A DNA stretch of 64,000 nt, from the NCBI GenBank assembly GCA_002457315.1, contig NTKI01000004.1, forward strand, positions 34,748-98,747, given 5' to 3'. The notes beneath the pieces were generated by a model. That model was not told where the DNA came from. It was given only the letters and a program-made list of their open reading frames with translations, and made no database searches. This DNA is from Rhodothermaeota bacterium MED-G19. GTDB taxonomy: Bacteria; Bacteroidota; Bacteroidia; Cytophagales; MED-G16. Below are positions 1-8,429 of the stretch, one piece after another. A program made the translations under genes and the position numbers. Within the stretch, counting starts at the first letter, position 1; every line of letters begins with the position of its first letter.

Positions 1-706
1 AATTGATAAAACTTGATCCAATTATAGCTCCATTAGAATATTTGCACGCACTATTAAAAGTTTTTTTATCTGATATACCAAATCCTATTATTGTTGGATT
101 AGACAAATTAAGTTTATTTATTTTTTTGAAATATTCAATTTGATTTTTTGAAAATTCGCTTTTTTTCCCGGTAATAGATGAAGATGATACTACATATATA
201 AATCCTTTAGAAATAGAATCTATTTCTTTTATCCTTTCCTCAGAAGTATTGGGGCTAACTAAAGAAATATAAGATAGATTATATTTATTAAAAGATGACT
301 TGAAATGTTTTTTGTAATCAGATAATGGGAGATCTGGTATGATAACACCATCAATTCCACATGTTATTAGTTTATTTATAAAATTATCGTAACCATATTG
401 ATATATAGGGTTTAGATATCCCATTAGAGTAATAGGAATTTGAGTAAAAGTTCTAATTTGAGATAATTGATTAAATAATAATGATATACTTATTCCATTT
501 TCAATAGCAATATTATTTGAATTTTGAATAACAGGTCCATCTGCGATAGGATCTGAAAATGGCATACCAACTTCTATCATATCTACTCCACATTCATCAA
601 GTGTTTTAATTATATAGTTTGTGTCATTTAAAGATGGGTAACCTGCAGTAAAATAAATACTTAAAATATTATCTTTCTTATCAAATAACTTATTAATTCT
701 ATTCAT
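1..706 (-). CDS. trpA: Tryptophan synthase alpha chain, 3' part cut by window edge
   Basis: Cleaves indole-3-glycerol phosphate to indole and glyceraldehyde-3-phosphate; works in an alpha2beta2 complex with TrpB in the cytoplasm. Read on the minus strand from an ATG at 706, the frame is open to base 1, giving about 235 residues of the usual ~250-260, so only the C-terminus is missing. The N-terminal region carries the catalytic motif VEVGMPFSDPIADGP (the Glu and the Asp of the family) and LMGYLNPIYQYG; IIPDLPL and the phosphate-binding IGFGISD region follow. It starts one base after the trpB stop, the last gene of the operon in this window. Translation is my own reading of the raw sequence. 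Confidence 0.95.
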   Translation of the reverse strand, partial: MNRINKLFDKKDNILSIYFTAGYPSLNDTNYIIKTLDECGVDMIEVGMPFSDPIADGPVIQNSNNIAIENGISISLLFNQLSQIRTFTQIPITLMGYLNPIYQYGYDNFINKLITCGIDGVIIPDLPLSDYKKHFKSSFNKYNLSYISLVSPNTSEERIKEIDSISKGFIYVVSSSSITGKKSEFSKNQIEYFKKINKLNLSNPTIIGFGISDKKTFNSACKYSNGAIIGSSFIN

Positions 707-707
707 A

Positions 708-1886
708 TTAATATTTTCCCCATTTTATATATGTTTCAAGATCTTTATCCCCTCTCCCAGACAAATTAACAACTACTACTCTATTCTTGATTTCTAGCCT
801 ATCAAAAACAGCGAAAGCATGAGCAGTTTCAATAGCTGGTATAATACCTTCTAACCTACTTAATTCTAAACCTGCATTCATAGCATCATTATCATCGACA
901 CTAATATATTTTCCTCTTTTTGAATCAAAAAGATGCGCATGCAAAGGTCCAATTCCTGGATAATCTAAACCTGCAGATATAGAATACGGTTCAGTAACTT
1001 GACCATTCTTATCTTGCATTAGTAATGTCTTACTTCCATGTAATATGCCTTTATTTCCTAATGTGGTTGTAGCTGCAGATTTTTTTGTTTCAATTCCCAT
1101 ACCTCCTGCCTCAATTCCTATTAATTTAACCTTTTTATTATCTAGGTAATGGTAGAAAATACCAGCAGCATTGCTCCCACCTCCTACACATGCTAAAATA
1201 TAATCAGGATAGTTTCTATCCTCAACTTCATCTAATTGATAAAGCACTTCCTCTGATATAACGGATTGAAACCTTGCTACCATGTCTGGATATGGATGTG
1301 GACCAACAACTGATCCAATAATATAATGGGTATCATCAGGATTATTAATCCAATGTCTCATTGCCTCATTAGTAGCATCTTTTAAAGTTTTACTTCCAGA
1401 TATAGCTGGCCTTATCTCTGCCCCAAGTATTTTCATTCTTTCAACATTTGGCCTTTGTCTCTCAATATCAACTTCACCCATATAAATGACACATTTCATT
1501 CCCATTAAAGCACATACAGTTGCAGTAGCAACACCATGTTGTCCTGCCCCAGTTTCAGCAATTATTTTCTTTTTATTTAGTTCTTTTGCTAATAAAATTT
1601 GGCCTATAGTATTATTAATTTTATGAGCTCCTGTATGACATAGATCTTCTCTTTTAAGATAAATTTTTGAATTATATTTTTCTGATAACCTCTTTGCATA
1701 ATATAAAGGAGTCGGTCTCCCTACATATTTTTTTAAATAATAATTAAACTTTTTAGAGAAAGAATCTTCCTCAATAATTGATAAATAATTCTTATTTAAT
1801 TCATCAATATTTGAGTATAACATTTCAGGGATATAAGCACCACCAAAATCACCATAAAAACCTTTATCATTTACATTATATTTCAT
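708..1886 (-). CDS. trpB: Tryptophan synthase beta chain
   Basis: PLP enzyme that condenses indole (channelled from TrpA) with serine to give tryptophan. The length, 392 aa, is normal for the family. The PLP lysine lies in HTGAHKINN (Lys about 89), and the phosphate-binding GGGSNA loop is near residue 236; AETGAGQHG, typical of TrpB1, is intact. The start overlaps the trpF stop by 4 bp and the stop is one base before trpA, so translation is probably coupled. Nothing is missing or unusual. Confidence 0.97.
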   Translation of the reverse strand: MKYNVNDKGFYGDFGGAYIPEMLYSNIDELNKNYLSIIEEDSFSKKFNYYLKKYVGRPTPLYYAKRLSEKYNSKIYLKREDLCHTGAHKINNTIGQILLAKELNKKKIIAETGAGQHGVATATVCALMGMKCVIYMGEVDIERQRPNVERMKILGAEIRPAISGSKTLKDATNEAMRHWINNPDDTHYIIGSVVGPHPYPDMVARFQSVISEEVLYQLDEVEDRNYPDYILACVGGGSNAAGIFYHYLDNKKVKLIGIEAGGMGIETKKSAATTTLGNKGILHGSKTLLMQDKNGQVTEPYSISAGLDYPGIGPLHAHLFDSKRGKYISVDDNDAMNAGLELSRLEGIIPAIETAHAFAVFDRLEIKNRVVVVNLSGRGDKDLETYIKWGKY

Positions 1887-2500
1887 AACATTATATTAAA
1901 TAATTTATCTATTAGATTTACATCTTTATATCCAGGATATTTTTCAAATTTACTATTCAGATCTAAAGCGTATAAGTATTTATTACAATTTATTTTTTTG
2001 ATGTTTTTAAAATTTTCTAAAGAAATTCCACCACTTAAAAAATATTTCTTTTTTATAGAAATTCTATTTAATAAATCCCAATCAAAAAAATTTCCAGAAC
2101 CACCAAAAAGCTTACTTTTATAATCAAATAAATTAAAATCTGTGTTGTTTAAATTAATCTTATTAAAATCATTTAGATCTTTAATTGAATGAGACTTTAT
2201 AATTTTTAAACCAGCACCTTTTAATCTTTTACAATAACTATCACTTTCATTTCCATGAAGCTGAACAATTGAAAAATTATATTCTTTAGATATTCTTAAG
2301 ACTTCTTTAAAATCTTCATTAACAAATACAGCTACTTTGTTAGGTATATCCTTAATAAAAGAAATTCTATTATTTTTAAAAATATATCTAGGTGACTTTT
2401 TATAAAAAATAAAACCGAAATAGCTTATAGGATACTTTTTCAAATCACAGTAATTTTTTTCATCAGTAATACCACACACTTTAACCTTAATATTTTTCAT
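1883..2500 (-). CDS. trpF: Phosphoribosylanthranilate isomerase
   Basis: Converts N-(5'-phosphoribosyl)anthranilate to the carboxyphenylamino-deoxyribulose phosphate that TrpC uses. A 205-aa single TIM barrel begins with the family's VKVCGI strand (catalytic Cys), carries VQLHGNE in the middle and ends with FLSGGI and [10 protein letters not shown], the last holding the catalytic Asp. It is rich in Lys/Asn/Ile, as are all genes here, but all barrel motifs are present. It overlaps trpC and trpB by 4 bp each. TrpF and TrpC are separate genes here, not fused as in enterobacteria. Confidence 0.93.
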   Translation of the reverse strand: MKNIKVKVCGITDEKNYCDLKKYPISYFGFIFYKKSPRYIFKNNRISFIKDIPNKVAVFVNEDFKEVLRISKEYNFSIVQLHGNESDSYCKRLKGAGLKIIKSHSIKDLNDFNKINLNNTDFNLFDYKSKLFGGSGNFFDWDLLNRISIKKKYFLSGGISLENFKNIKKINCNKYLYALDLNSKFEKYPGYKDVNLIDKLFNIML

Positions 2501-3273
2501 TTAATTAAATTGATAAAATTTTTACAAGCTCTTGAAGGATTATCTGATTTCATGAAATTTTCTCCTATCAAAAAACCTTTGTAACCACATTTTTTGAGTT
2601 TTATGATATGATTTAATGAAGAAATACCACTTTCTGATATTTTAAAAAACCTCTTAGGTATATGCTTTGATAAATTTATAGAGTTATTTATATCAGTTTT
2701 AAAAAGCGTTAAGTTTCTATTGTTAACACCTACAATATCTATATTTTCATTTAAATATTTTAGTTCTTCTTTTGAATGAACTTCAAGAATTGTTTCTAAA
2801 CCTAAAGATTTAGCTAATGAAGAAAGTTTTTCTACATCATTTACAGACAAACAAGAAGCTATCAATAGTATTGCATCAGCTCCCAATGATTTGGACTCAA
2901 AAACCTGATATTCATCAATAATAAAATCCTTTCTAAGAATTGGTATGGTTATTTTCTCTCTAAGTGATGTTATATCTTCTCTTGTGCCACCAAAAAATAA
3001 ATTGTCAGTAAGTATAGATATTGCACTAGAATTTGCTTCCTCATATCCCAATACTACTTTGTTAATGTCAGCATTTAGATTAATTGAAGGTTTAGATGGT
3101 GATTTCCTCTTAAACTCCGATATTACACCTGATCTTTCAACTAAAAATTTCTTTAGTGAAATAACTTCTTTATTAAAAAAAAAGGATTTTTTAATCAAAT
3201 TAATTGATTTTATACTCTTAGAAATCTTAATTTCTTTTTTCTTATTAAGAATTATCTTATCTAAAACACTCAT
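2497..3273 (-). CDS. trpC: Indole-3-glycerol phosphate synthase
   Basis: Closes the indole ring from the TrpF product. It is 258 aa, the normal single-domain length. Motifs seen: VISEFKRKSPSK (substrate and catalytic Lys region), ILRKDFIIDEYQ with the second catalytic Lys, ILLIASCL, LEVHSKEE and GVNNRNL. These are the family's conserved active-site strands in the correct order. It overlaps trpD and trpF by 4 bp each. A plus-strand reading frame across its 5' half is only a shadow. Confidence 0.95.
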   Translation of the reverse strand: MSVLDKIILNKKKEIKISKSIKSINLIKKSFFFNKEVISLKKFLVERSGVISEFKRKSPSKPSINLNADINKVVLGYEEANSSAISILTDNLFFGGTREDITSLREKITIPILRKDFIIDEYQVFESKSLGADAILLIASCLSVNDVEKLSSLAKSLGLETILEVHSKEELKYLNENIDIVGVNNRNLTLFKTDINNSINLSKHIPKRFFKISESGISSLNHIIKLKKCGYKGFLIGENFMKSDNPSRACKNFINLIK

Positions 3274-4262
3274 TTATTTTCAATAAAAGATTTAAGACAA
3301 TTGTATGCTCTACCTGATTCCAATGACTCTTTAGCAACTTCTATACCCTCTTTTATTGATGTAAGTTTATTTGCACAATAAATTGCTAATCCAGCATTTG
3401 CTAGTACAATACTTTTATGGTCATGACTTGACTCATTTTTAAGTATATCAACAAATATTTTTGAAGATTCGTTAATATTTTTTCCTCCTTTTATATTTTG
3501 AGATTTGATATTGGAAAATCCTAAGTCTTTTGGATCAAGCATAATATCGTTTTTATTAGAAAATAATTTAAAAGGTCCAGTTAATGATATCTCATCATAC
3601 CCATCAATACTATGAACAATACAATAGTTTTTTTTTGTTTTACTATAAATATGTGAATAGAGTCTAAATATATTAGAATTAAAAACACCTACTAACTGAC
3701 TTTTTGGTTGAATTGGATTTACCATTGGCCCAAGCATATTAAAAAATGTTTTAACACCTAAATCACTTCTAATTGGAGAAATATTTTTTAAAGAAGGATG
3801 AAATAGAGGAGCATGTAAGAAACAAATGTTTGATTTTTCTAATGAAGATTTTAGTAAATCTAAATTATTTGAAAATTCATGACCTAAATGAGAAATAATA
3901 TTTGAAGAGCCACACGAAGATGAAACTCCATAATTTCCATGTTTCGAAACTTTTATTCCAGCTCCAGCTACAATAAAAGATGATACAGTAGATATATTAA
4001 AAGTATCTTTTCCATCTCCTCCAGTTCCACATAAATCAATTAGATTATCACCGTCTATATCCACATCTAAAGAAAGTTCAATCATAGCCTCTCTAAAACC
4101 ATCAAGTTCTTCTGCAGAAATATCTCTCATAAGATAAACTGTCAAAAATGATGATATCTGTGAACTATTAGCTGAACCATCAGTCAAAGAAATTAGGGCT
4201 TCTTTCGCCTCTTGTTTATTTAAAATTTTATGATTAAAAAGGTCTTTAAGAAGTTTTTTCAT
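3270..4262 (-). CDS. trpD: Anthranilate phosphoribosyltransferase
   Basis: Transfers phosphoribose from PRPP to anthranilate. At 330 aa it is a stand-alone TrpD, not fused to TrpG. The PRPP-binding loop is DLCGTGGDGKDTFNIST near residue 78, followed by KHGNYGVSSSCGS and the metal-binding Asp-Glu of SIDGYDEISLTGP. It begins one base downstream of the trpG stop and overlaps trpC by 4 bp, so it sits inside the trp transcript. Confidence 0.96.
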   Translation of the reverse strand: MKKLLKDLFNHKILNKQEAKEALISLTDGSANSSQISSFLTVYLMRDISAEELDGFREAMIELSLDVDIDGDNLIDLCGTGGDGKDTFNISTVSSFIVAGAGIKVSKHGNYGVSSSCGSSNIISHLGHEFSNNLDLLKSSLEKSNICFLHAPLFHPSLKNISPIRSDLGVKTFFNMLGPMVNPIQPKSQLVGVFNSNIFRLYSHIYSKTKKNYCIVHSIDGYDEISLTGPFKLFSNKNDIMLDPKDLGFSNIKSQNIKGGKNINESSKIFVDILKNESSHDHKSIVLANAGLAIYCANKLTSIKEGIEVAKESLESGRAYNCLKSFIENK

Positions 4263-4263
4263 A

Positions 4264-4827
4264 TTATTTAATTATAAAGTTTTTAATTATTCTACTACCA
4301 TCAGGAGTCTGAATTGATTCAGGGTGGAATTGAATTCCTCTGAGAGGATATTTTTTATGTGCTATTGCCATTATTATATTTTTTTTATCCCTTGCTATTA
4401 CTTTTAACTCTTTCGGAAAATTATTGTTAGAAACAGACCAAGAATGATACCTACAAGCCTTTATATTTTTATCAATTCCATCAAAAATATAATCTTTATC
4501 TAATAAAACATCTGTTTGAATTCCGTGAATAGGTTCTTTCATATTATATAATTTTCCTCCAAAATTTTGTGCTAATGCCTGGTGACCTAAACAAATTCCT
4601 AAGATTGGCTTTTGATTATAAAATTTAGAAATTAATAAGTTCATTAGTCCTGCATCTTTAGGTAAAGAAGGACCGGGAGATAATATTATTTTATCAAAGT
4701 TTGATATATCATTCAAATCAATATCATCATTTCTAATTACCGAAACATCTATACCTCCTATATCATTTATAGAATGAACTATATTGTAAGTAAAACTATC
4801 ATAATTATCTAAAACTAATACTCTCAT
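4264..4827 (-). CDS. trpG: Anthranilate synthase component II (glutamine amidotransferase)
   Basis: Class I glutamine amidotransferase that supplies ammonia to TrpE. It has 187 aa. Signature elements are the opening LVLDNYDSFTYN, the oxyanion region SPGPSLPKDAG, the nucleophile in GICLGHQALAQNFGG (Cys about 79), and the His-Glu pair in QFHPESIQT. It overlaps trpE by 4 bp (ATGA). Because the same fold serves as PabA in folate synthesis, it may be shared with a PabB elsewhere; placement in the trp operon argues that anthranilate synthase is the main partner. Confidence 0.95.
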   Translation of the reverse strand: MRVLVLDNYDSFTYNIVHSINDIGGIDVSVIRNDDIDLNDISNFDKIILSPGPSLPKDAGLMNLLISKFYNQKPILGICLGHQALAQNFGGKLYNMKEPIHGIQTDVLLDKDYIFDGIDKNIKACRYHSWSVSNNNFPKELKVIARDKKNIIMAIAHKKYPLRGIQFHPESIQTPDGSRIIKNFIIK

Positions 4828-6212
4828 AATTTCTCAGCAATTTCTAAAGCTTCCTGTAAAGCTCTTACTTTATTATATACTTCTTGGTTCTCATTTTCTC
4901 TATCTGACTTAGCAACAATACCTGCACCAGCTTGATAGTATAGGGTTTTATTTTTACTGAGAAATGATCTAATTATAATTGCATGGTTAAAATCTCCATT
5001 AAAACCCATATATCCTATAGCTCCACCATAGAACTCTCTGCTATATTTTTCATACAAATCAATTAATTCTAATGCTTTATATTTTGGTGCTCCAGATAAA
5101 GTACCAGCTGGAAATGTTCCACTTACTAAATCAATCTTCTTGTCAGCAGAGATTTGTCCAGTAACTTTAGAAACCAAATGTATGACGTGTGAATAATATT
5201 GAACGTCTTTAAATCTATCGACTTTTACATTTTTTGATACTTTACTAAGATCATTTCTAGCTAAATCAACAAGCATGACATGCTCTGAATTTTCTTTTTC
5301 GTCGTCTATTAATTTTTCAGCCAAATCTTTATCTAACTTGTCATCACCAGATCTTTTAAAAGTTCCGGCAATTGGATAAATGGTAGCTTTTTCTTCTTTT
5401 ATAACAATTTGAGCCTCTGGTGAACTCCCAAGTATTTTAAAGTTTCCATAATCAAAGTAGAAAAGGTAAGGAGAAGGGTTAATTGACCTTAATGCCCTGT
5501 AAACCTGGAAGTCATCACCATTAAAGTTTTGATAAAACCTTTTTGATAAAACAATTTGGAATACATCTCCTATTTTACAGTGATAAACTCCTTTATCAAC
5601 CAAATCTTTAAATTGATCATCATCTGGTGATTTTTCTTCCTTACCACACAATTTAAATTTAAATGGATTAACTGGTTTCCCTTTTATTAATTCAGAGATT
5701 GAATTAATTTCAGATTTTTTATCGTCCCCATAAAGATGTTCAAATATAAAAAGCTCGTTGTTATAATGATTTATAACAATAACATATTTAAAAATATGAT
5801 ATAGAATATCAGGAATATCTATTTCTTTAGGGTTTATAATATCAATATTTTCAAAGTATTTTGATGAATTAAATGACATATATCCAAATAAACCATTAAT
5901 AGGAAAATTAAAAGCATTGTTTTCACAATCAAATCTTTTTGAAAAATTATTTAAATAGTAACAAGCATCATTTTTATCATTCAATTGATATGATTCGTCA
6001 TTATTATCGTATTTTATTTTAACTGAATTATCATTAATTGATATTTGTGAAACAGAATGAAAACAGATATATGATAAACTATTATCACTACCCTTATAAT
6101 CTGAGCTTTCTAATAAAAATACCTTATTATAAACATCTCTTATCTTAAGAAAGATACTTACAGGTGTCAATGTATCGGAAATAAATTTTAAATAATTTGT
6201 TTTTGTCTTCAT
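4824..6212 (-). CDS. trpE: Anthranilate synthase component I
   Basis: Makes anthranilate from chorismate and glutamine-derived ammonia; first committed step of tryptophan synthesis. I place the start at the ATG at 6212 (462 aa, MKTKTNYLKF). The longer frame begins at a TTG at 6227 that lies inside the attenuator hairpin and is unlikely to be used. The N-terminal part has the tryptophan feedback-site motif VFLLESS. The C-terminal chorismate-binding domain has LGSSPEAQ, PIAGTFKRSGD, DEKENSEHVMLVDLARND, GTLSGAPK and YQAGAGIVAKSD. It is the first structural gene of the operon, and its start codon lies just after the terminator T-tract, so read-through decides its expression. Confidence 0.96.
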   Translation of the reverse strand: MKTKTNYLKFISDTLTPVSIFLKIRDVYNKVFLLESSDYKGSDNSLSYICFHSVSQISINDNSVKIKYDNNDESYQLNDKNDACYYLNNFSKRFDCENNAFNFPINGLFGYMSFNSSKYFENIDIINPKEIDIPDILYHIFKYVIVINHYNNELFIFEHLYGDDKKSEINSISELIKGKPVNPFKFKLCGKEEKSPDDDQFKDLVDKGVYHCKIGDVFQIVLSKRFYQNFNGDDFQVYRALRSINPSPYLFYFDYGNFKILGSSPEAQIVIKEEKATIYPIAGTFKRSGDDKLDKDLAEKLIDDEKENSEHVMLVDLARNDLSKVSKNVKVDRFKDVQYYSHVIHLVSKVTGQISADKKIDLVSGTFPAGTLSGAPKYKALELIDLYEKYSREFYGGAIGYMGFNGDFNHAIIIRSFLSKNKTLYYQAGAGIVAKSDRENENQEVYNKVRALQEALEIAEKL

Positions 6213-6213
6213 A

Positions 6214-6245
6214 ATAAAAAAACCCAAGCAGATTGCTTGGGTTTT
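6214..6245 (-). terminator. Attenuator terminator of the trp operon
   Basis: On the minus strand a perfect 12-bp inverted repeat (AAAACCCAAGCA, 3-nt loop ATC, TGCTTGGGTTTT) is followed directly by more T residues and then the trpE ATG at 6212. This is a textbook intrinsic terminator placed between the Trp-rich leader peptide and trpE. The only competing fold I can see, pairing GTTTT..ATT with AATAAAAC just upstream, is weak and AU-rich, so the exact antiterminator is unresolved. Confidence 0.85.
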
Positions 6246-6273
6246 ATTTTAATAAAAACAGATAGCTAACTAC

Positions 6274-6318
6274 TTAGTAGAGGTAATATTTTTGCCACCA
6301 ATTTTTAATATTTAACAT
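6274..6318 (-). CDS. trpL: trp operon leader peptide with tandem Trp codons
   Basis: A 14-codon reading frame, MLNIKNWWQKYYLY, opens at the ATG at 6318 and stops at TAA 6274. It carries two adjacent TGG codons although Trp is rare. Twenty-eight bases separate its stop from the terminator stem in front of trpE. A near-consensus -7 box (TAAATTTC, 6338-6345 minus strand, one mismatch to TAnnTTTG) sits about 20 bp upstream. By analogy with known trp attenuators, ribosome stalling at WW when charged tRNA-Trp is scarce would favour read-through into trpE. Too short for normal gene calling. The regulation is inference; the peptide and hairpin are seen directly. Confidence 0.82.
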   Translation of the reverse strand: MLNIKNWWQKYYLY

Positions 6319-6354
6319 TTTCCTAAGATAGAGACTAGAAATTTAATTTAAAAG

Positions 6355-7395
6355 TCATTGAATACTTTTTATTTTATTATTCATCACATAAAACCATAGT
6401 GGAGGAAATAGAGCAAGTATCATCATCCCAGGATATCCAGTAGGCATTTCTGGGGAATTATCATGATTTTTTAAAATTTGGTATTTCCGAGAAGCATTAA
6501 AGTGATGATCTGAATGTCTAGATAATTCAAATAACATTATTCTTCCAATTGGATGATTTGAATTCCATGAATGAAATGGTTTTACTCTTTCGTATTTTCC
6601 ATTTTTATTTTTTGTTCTTTCAAGACCATAATGCTCAATATAGTTTACAGTTTCTAATGTAAGAAAACCAATAACTGAACAAATAAGAAAATAACCTGTA
6701 ATGAAAGGACCAAAAAAATAATAAATTATATAAATGAAAATAAATTGAACTATTTGGAAAATAATCATCTCATTATATAAACTGAAAAAACTTTTGCCGT
6801 TTCTCTCAAGTTTTACTTTTTCTAACTTCCATGCTGAAAGGTATCCTGTAGTCACAGCTCTAAACCAGAAAGAGAAAATGTTTTCACCAAATCTTGCTGA
6901 GGAAGGGTCTTCTTTAGTAGAAACTTTTTTATGATGACCTCTATTATGTTCTATAAAAAAGTGCATATATAGTGAAGGGATTAATAATACCTTTGATAAG
7001 AATTGTTCAACTTTATTAGTTCTATGACCTAACTCATGAGCAATATTTATTCCAAATCCACCACAAATTAAACCCATTGATAATATTCGACCTATTTTAT
7101 CAGATGCAGATAGACTCTCTCTCATTGAAATCAAAAATTCCCAAATAAGAAAAAATATTATAGGAACAAATAGATATAAAATTATGTCATAAAACTTATC
7201 ATTTTTTGACATTTCTTCCTCAGCAATAGAAAGATTATCACTGTCTGGCTTCATAAATAACTCAAGTATAGGTATAAAGAGAAAAGCTTCAATAATAGGA
7301 GCATAAGTTATTATACCATAACCATTAAATGATAAATAAGCTAGAAATGGAATAGATAAAGTAAGAAAATATTTTAAAAATTTATAATTATTCAC
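6355..7395 (-). CDS. alkB: AlkB-type alkane 1-monooxygenase (membrane non-haem diiron hydroxylase)
   Basis: Integral-membrane diiron enzyme; family members hydroxylate terminal methyl groups of alkanes using rubredoxin as electron donor. All histidine boxes are present in order: HELGHR (120-125), EHNRGHHKK (149-157), the AlkB hallmark NYIEHYGLER (251-260) and SRHSDHHFNA (292-301), followed by PTGYPGM. Several hydrophobic segments span the rest. The HYG box separates AlkB from ordinary fatty acid desaturases. The start is GTG at 7395, overlapping the preceding barrel gene by 8 bp, so the two may be co-transcribed. Length 346 aa is a little short for AlkB. No rubredoxin gene is next to it. The substrate cannot be read from sequence. 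Confidence 0.88.
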   Translation of the reverse strand: MNNYKFLKYFLTLSIPFLAYLSFNGYGIITYAPIIEAFLFIPILELFMKPDSDNLSIAEEEMSKNDKFYDIILYLFVPIIFFLIWEFLISMRESLSASDKIGRILSMGLICGGFGINIAHELGHRTNKVEQFLSKVLLIPSLYMHFFIEHNRGHHKKVSTKEDPSSARFGENIFSFWFRAVTTGYLSAWKLEKVKLERNGKSFFSLYNEMIIFQIVQFIFIYIIYYFFGPFITGYFLICSVIGFLTLETVNYIEHYGLERTKNKNGKYERVKPFHSWNSNHPIGRIMLFELSRHSDHHFNASRKYQILKNHDNSPEMPTGYPGMMILALFPPLWFYVMNNKIKSIQ

Positions 7396-8050
7396 TTCTT
7401 AAAAAGTTAAACAAATATACAAAAGATATAGAAATAGTATTAAAATTAGATATATCAGGAATAGCAGAATTTTTTGATTCAACATCAATTAAATTATCAA
7501 AATTATAATTATAAGAAACCAATAATTGAAAAGAATTTTTATCAAAATCAAAAGACAGACCAGTACTCACCATAATACCATAACCAAAATTATTATCTCT
7601 TTCTTCATTAAAACCAAAATCTAAACCTGAAAAATTATTATTATTTATCAAATTATTTTCTAATAAGAAATCTGCATATGGTCCAATAGAAAAGTTTATT
7701 TTCGAATTACTATTACCAAAATATGTAGTCATCATTATTGGGATATTCAAATAAGTAAATTCATTATTAACAAAAATATTTGTATTATCACTTTGGGTCC
7801 ACCCTTTTGTTTTTTTTGAAATCTCAATTCTTATACCTGTTTTTTTTAAATTTTTAATCTCAGCCACAAAAGAATAATCAAATGTATTTAAGGAGTTAGT
7901 CTTGATATTTTGAGGAAAAAAATTATTATAAAAATTTATATTAGATGAACTATAAGAAGATTTAAAGCCAAAGGAAAATTTATTCTGAGAAAATAAATTA
8001 TTGATTAGTGTCAAATTAATAATAAAAAGGACAAAAATTACTTTTTTCAT
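7388..8050 (-). CDS. Outer-membrane beta-barrel protein, PorT-like
   Basis: A 220-aa protein with an N-terminal signal peptide (MKKVIFVLFIINLTLINNLFS, cut near Gln22) followed by alternating strands rich in Asn, Ser, Phe and Tyr, ending in an aromatic-rich strand (ISISFVYLFNF), as expected of an 8-10-stranded barrel. It resembles the PorT/OMP_b-brl_2 group common in Bacteroidota. The 3' end overlaps the alkB start by 8 bp, which hints at a shared transcript; a role in hydrophobic substrate passage would be speculation. Confidence 0.7.
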   Translation of the reverse strand: MKKVIFVLFIINLTLINNLFSQNKFSFGFKSSYSSSNINFYNNFFPQNIKTNSLNTFDYSFVAEIKNLKKTGIRIEISKKTKGWTQSDNTNIFVNNEFTYLNIPIMMTTYFGNSNSKINFSIGPYADFLLENNLINNNNFSGLDFGFNEERDNNFGYGIMVSTGLSFDFDKNSFQLLVSYNYNFDNLIDVESKNSAIPDISNFNTISISFVYLFNFLRSE

Positions 8051-8123
8051 TATAATAAAAATTTAATCGAATATAACATTATTAAAAAAAAGAAATCAAA
8101 TAGTATTTTATTAATTTTACACT

Positions 8124-8213
8124 GGCAAGCTAGTACGACCAGCTCCTGCTGAATCCCCCAGGTCTGGAAAGAAGCAAGGGTAAGTGGTTGTAGCGGTGCG
8201 AATCTAGTTTGCC
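8124..8213 (+). ncRNA. ffs: Signal recognition particle RNA (small bacterial 4.5S type)
   Basis: The hallmark Ffh-binding domain is present: CAGGTC, the GGAA tetraloop and GAAGCA around 8159-8176. The ends pair (GGCAAGCTAG at 8124 with CTAGTTTGCC at 8204-8213), and a run of T's follows as terminator. It partners the Ffh protein encoded at 54114-55442 in the same window. The termini are estimated from the closing helix; the true transcript may be a few bases longer at the 5' end. Confidence 0.9.
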
Positions 8214-8222
8214 TTTTTTATT

Positions 8223-8429
8223 ATGTACATAATTAAGATAAAAGGTAAAGCTAAAATTCCAGATTACATTCAACTTAGAAATAAAGACATGATACTTGTT
8301 GATTATTTCAGAGCTGATCGACCTATTGATAAATTAAGAAATTACGGAATAAAGTCTCAAGAAGATGAAATAATTAGTTATGTAAAAAACTTAGAATTTG
8401 GAAAATTACAAAAATTAGTCCTTTCATGA
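8223..8429 (+). CDS. Small conserved-looking protein of unknown function upstream of ftsE
   Basis: A 68-aa protein beginning MYIIKIKGKAKIPDYIQLRN. No signal peptide or membrane segment; mixed charged residues suggest a small soluble alpha/beta fold. It begins 9 bp after the SRP RNA and its stop overlaps the ftsE start by 4 bp (ATGA), which argues that it is a real, translationally coupled gene. I do not recognise the family. It could be a small partner of the FtsE ATPase. Confidence 0.65.
   Translation: MYIIKIKGKAKIPDYIQLRNKDMILVDYFRADRPIDKLRNYGIKSQEDEIISYVKNLEFGKLQKLVLS

Noticed and set aside
2945..3286. Plus-strand 113-aa frame over trpC
   Set aside because: It overlaps the well-supported trpC on the other strand completely and has no recognisable domain or promoter.
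4824..6227. TrpE start at 6227 (MGFFIMKTK)
   Set aside because: The first codon is a TTG lying inside the attenuator hairpin; the ATG at 6212 fits the family better and follows the terminator.
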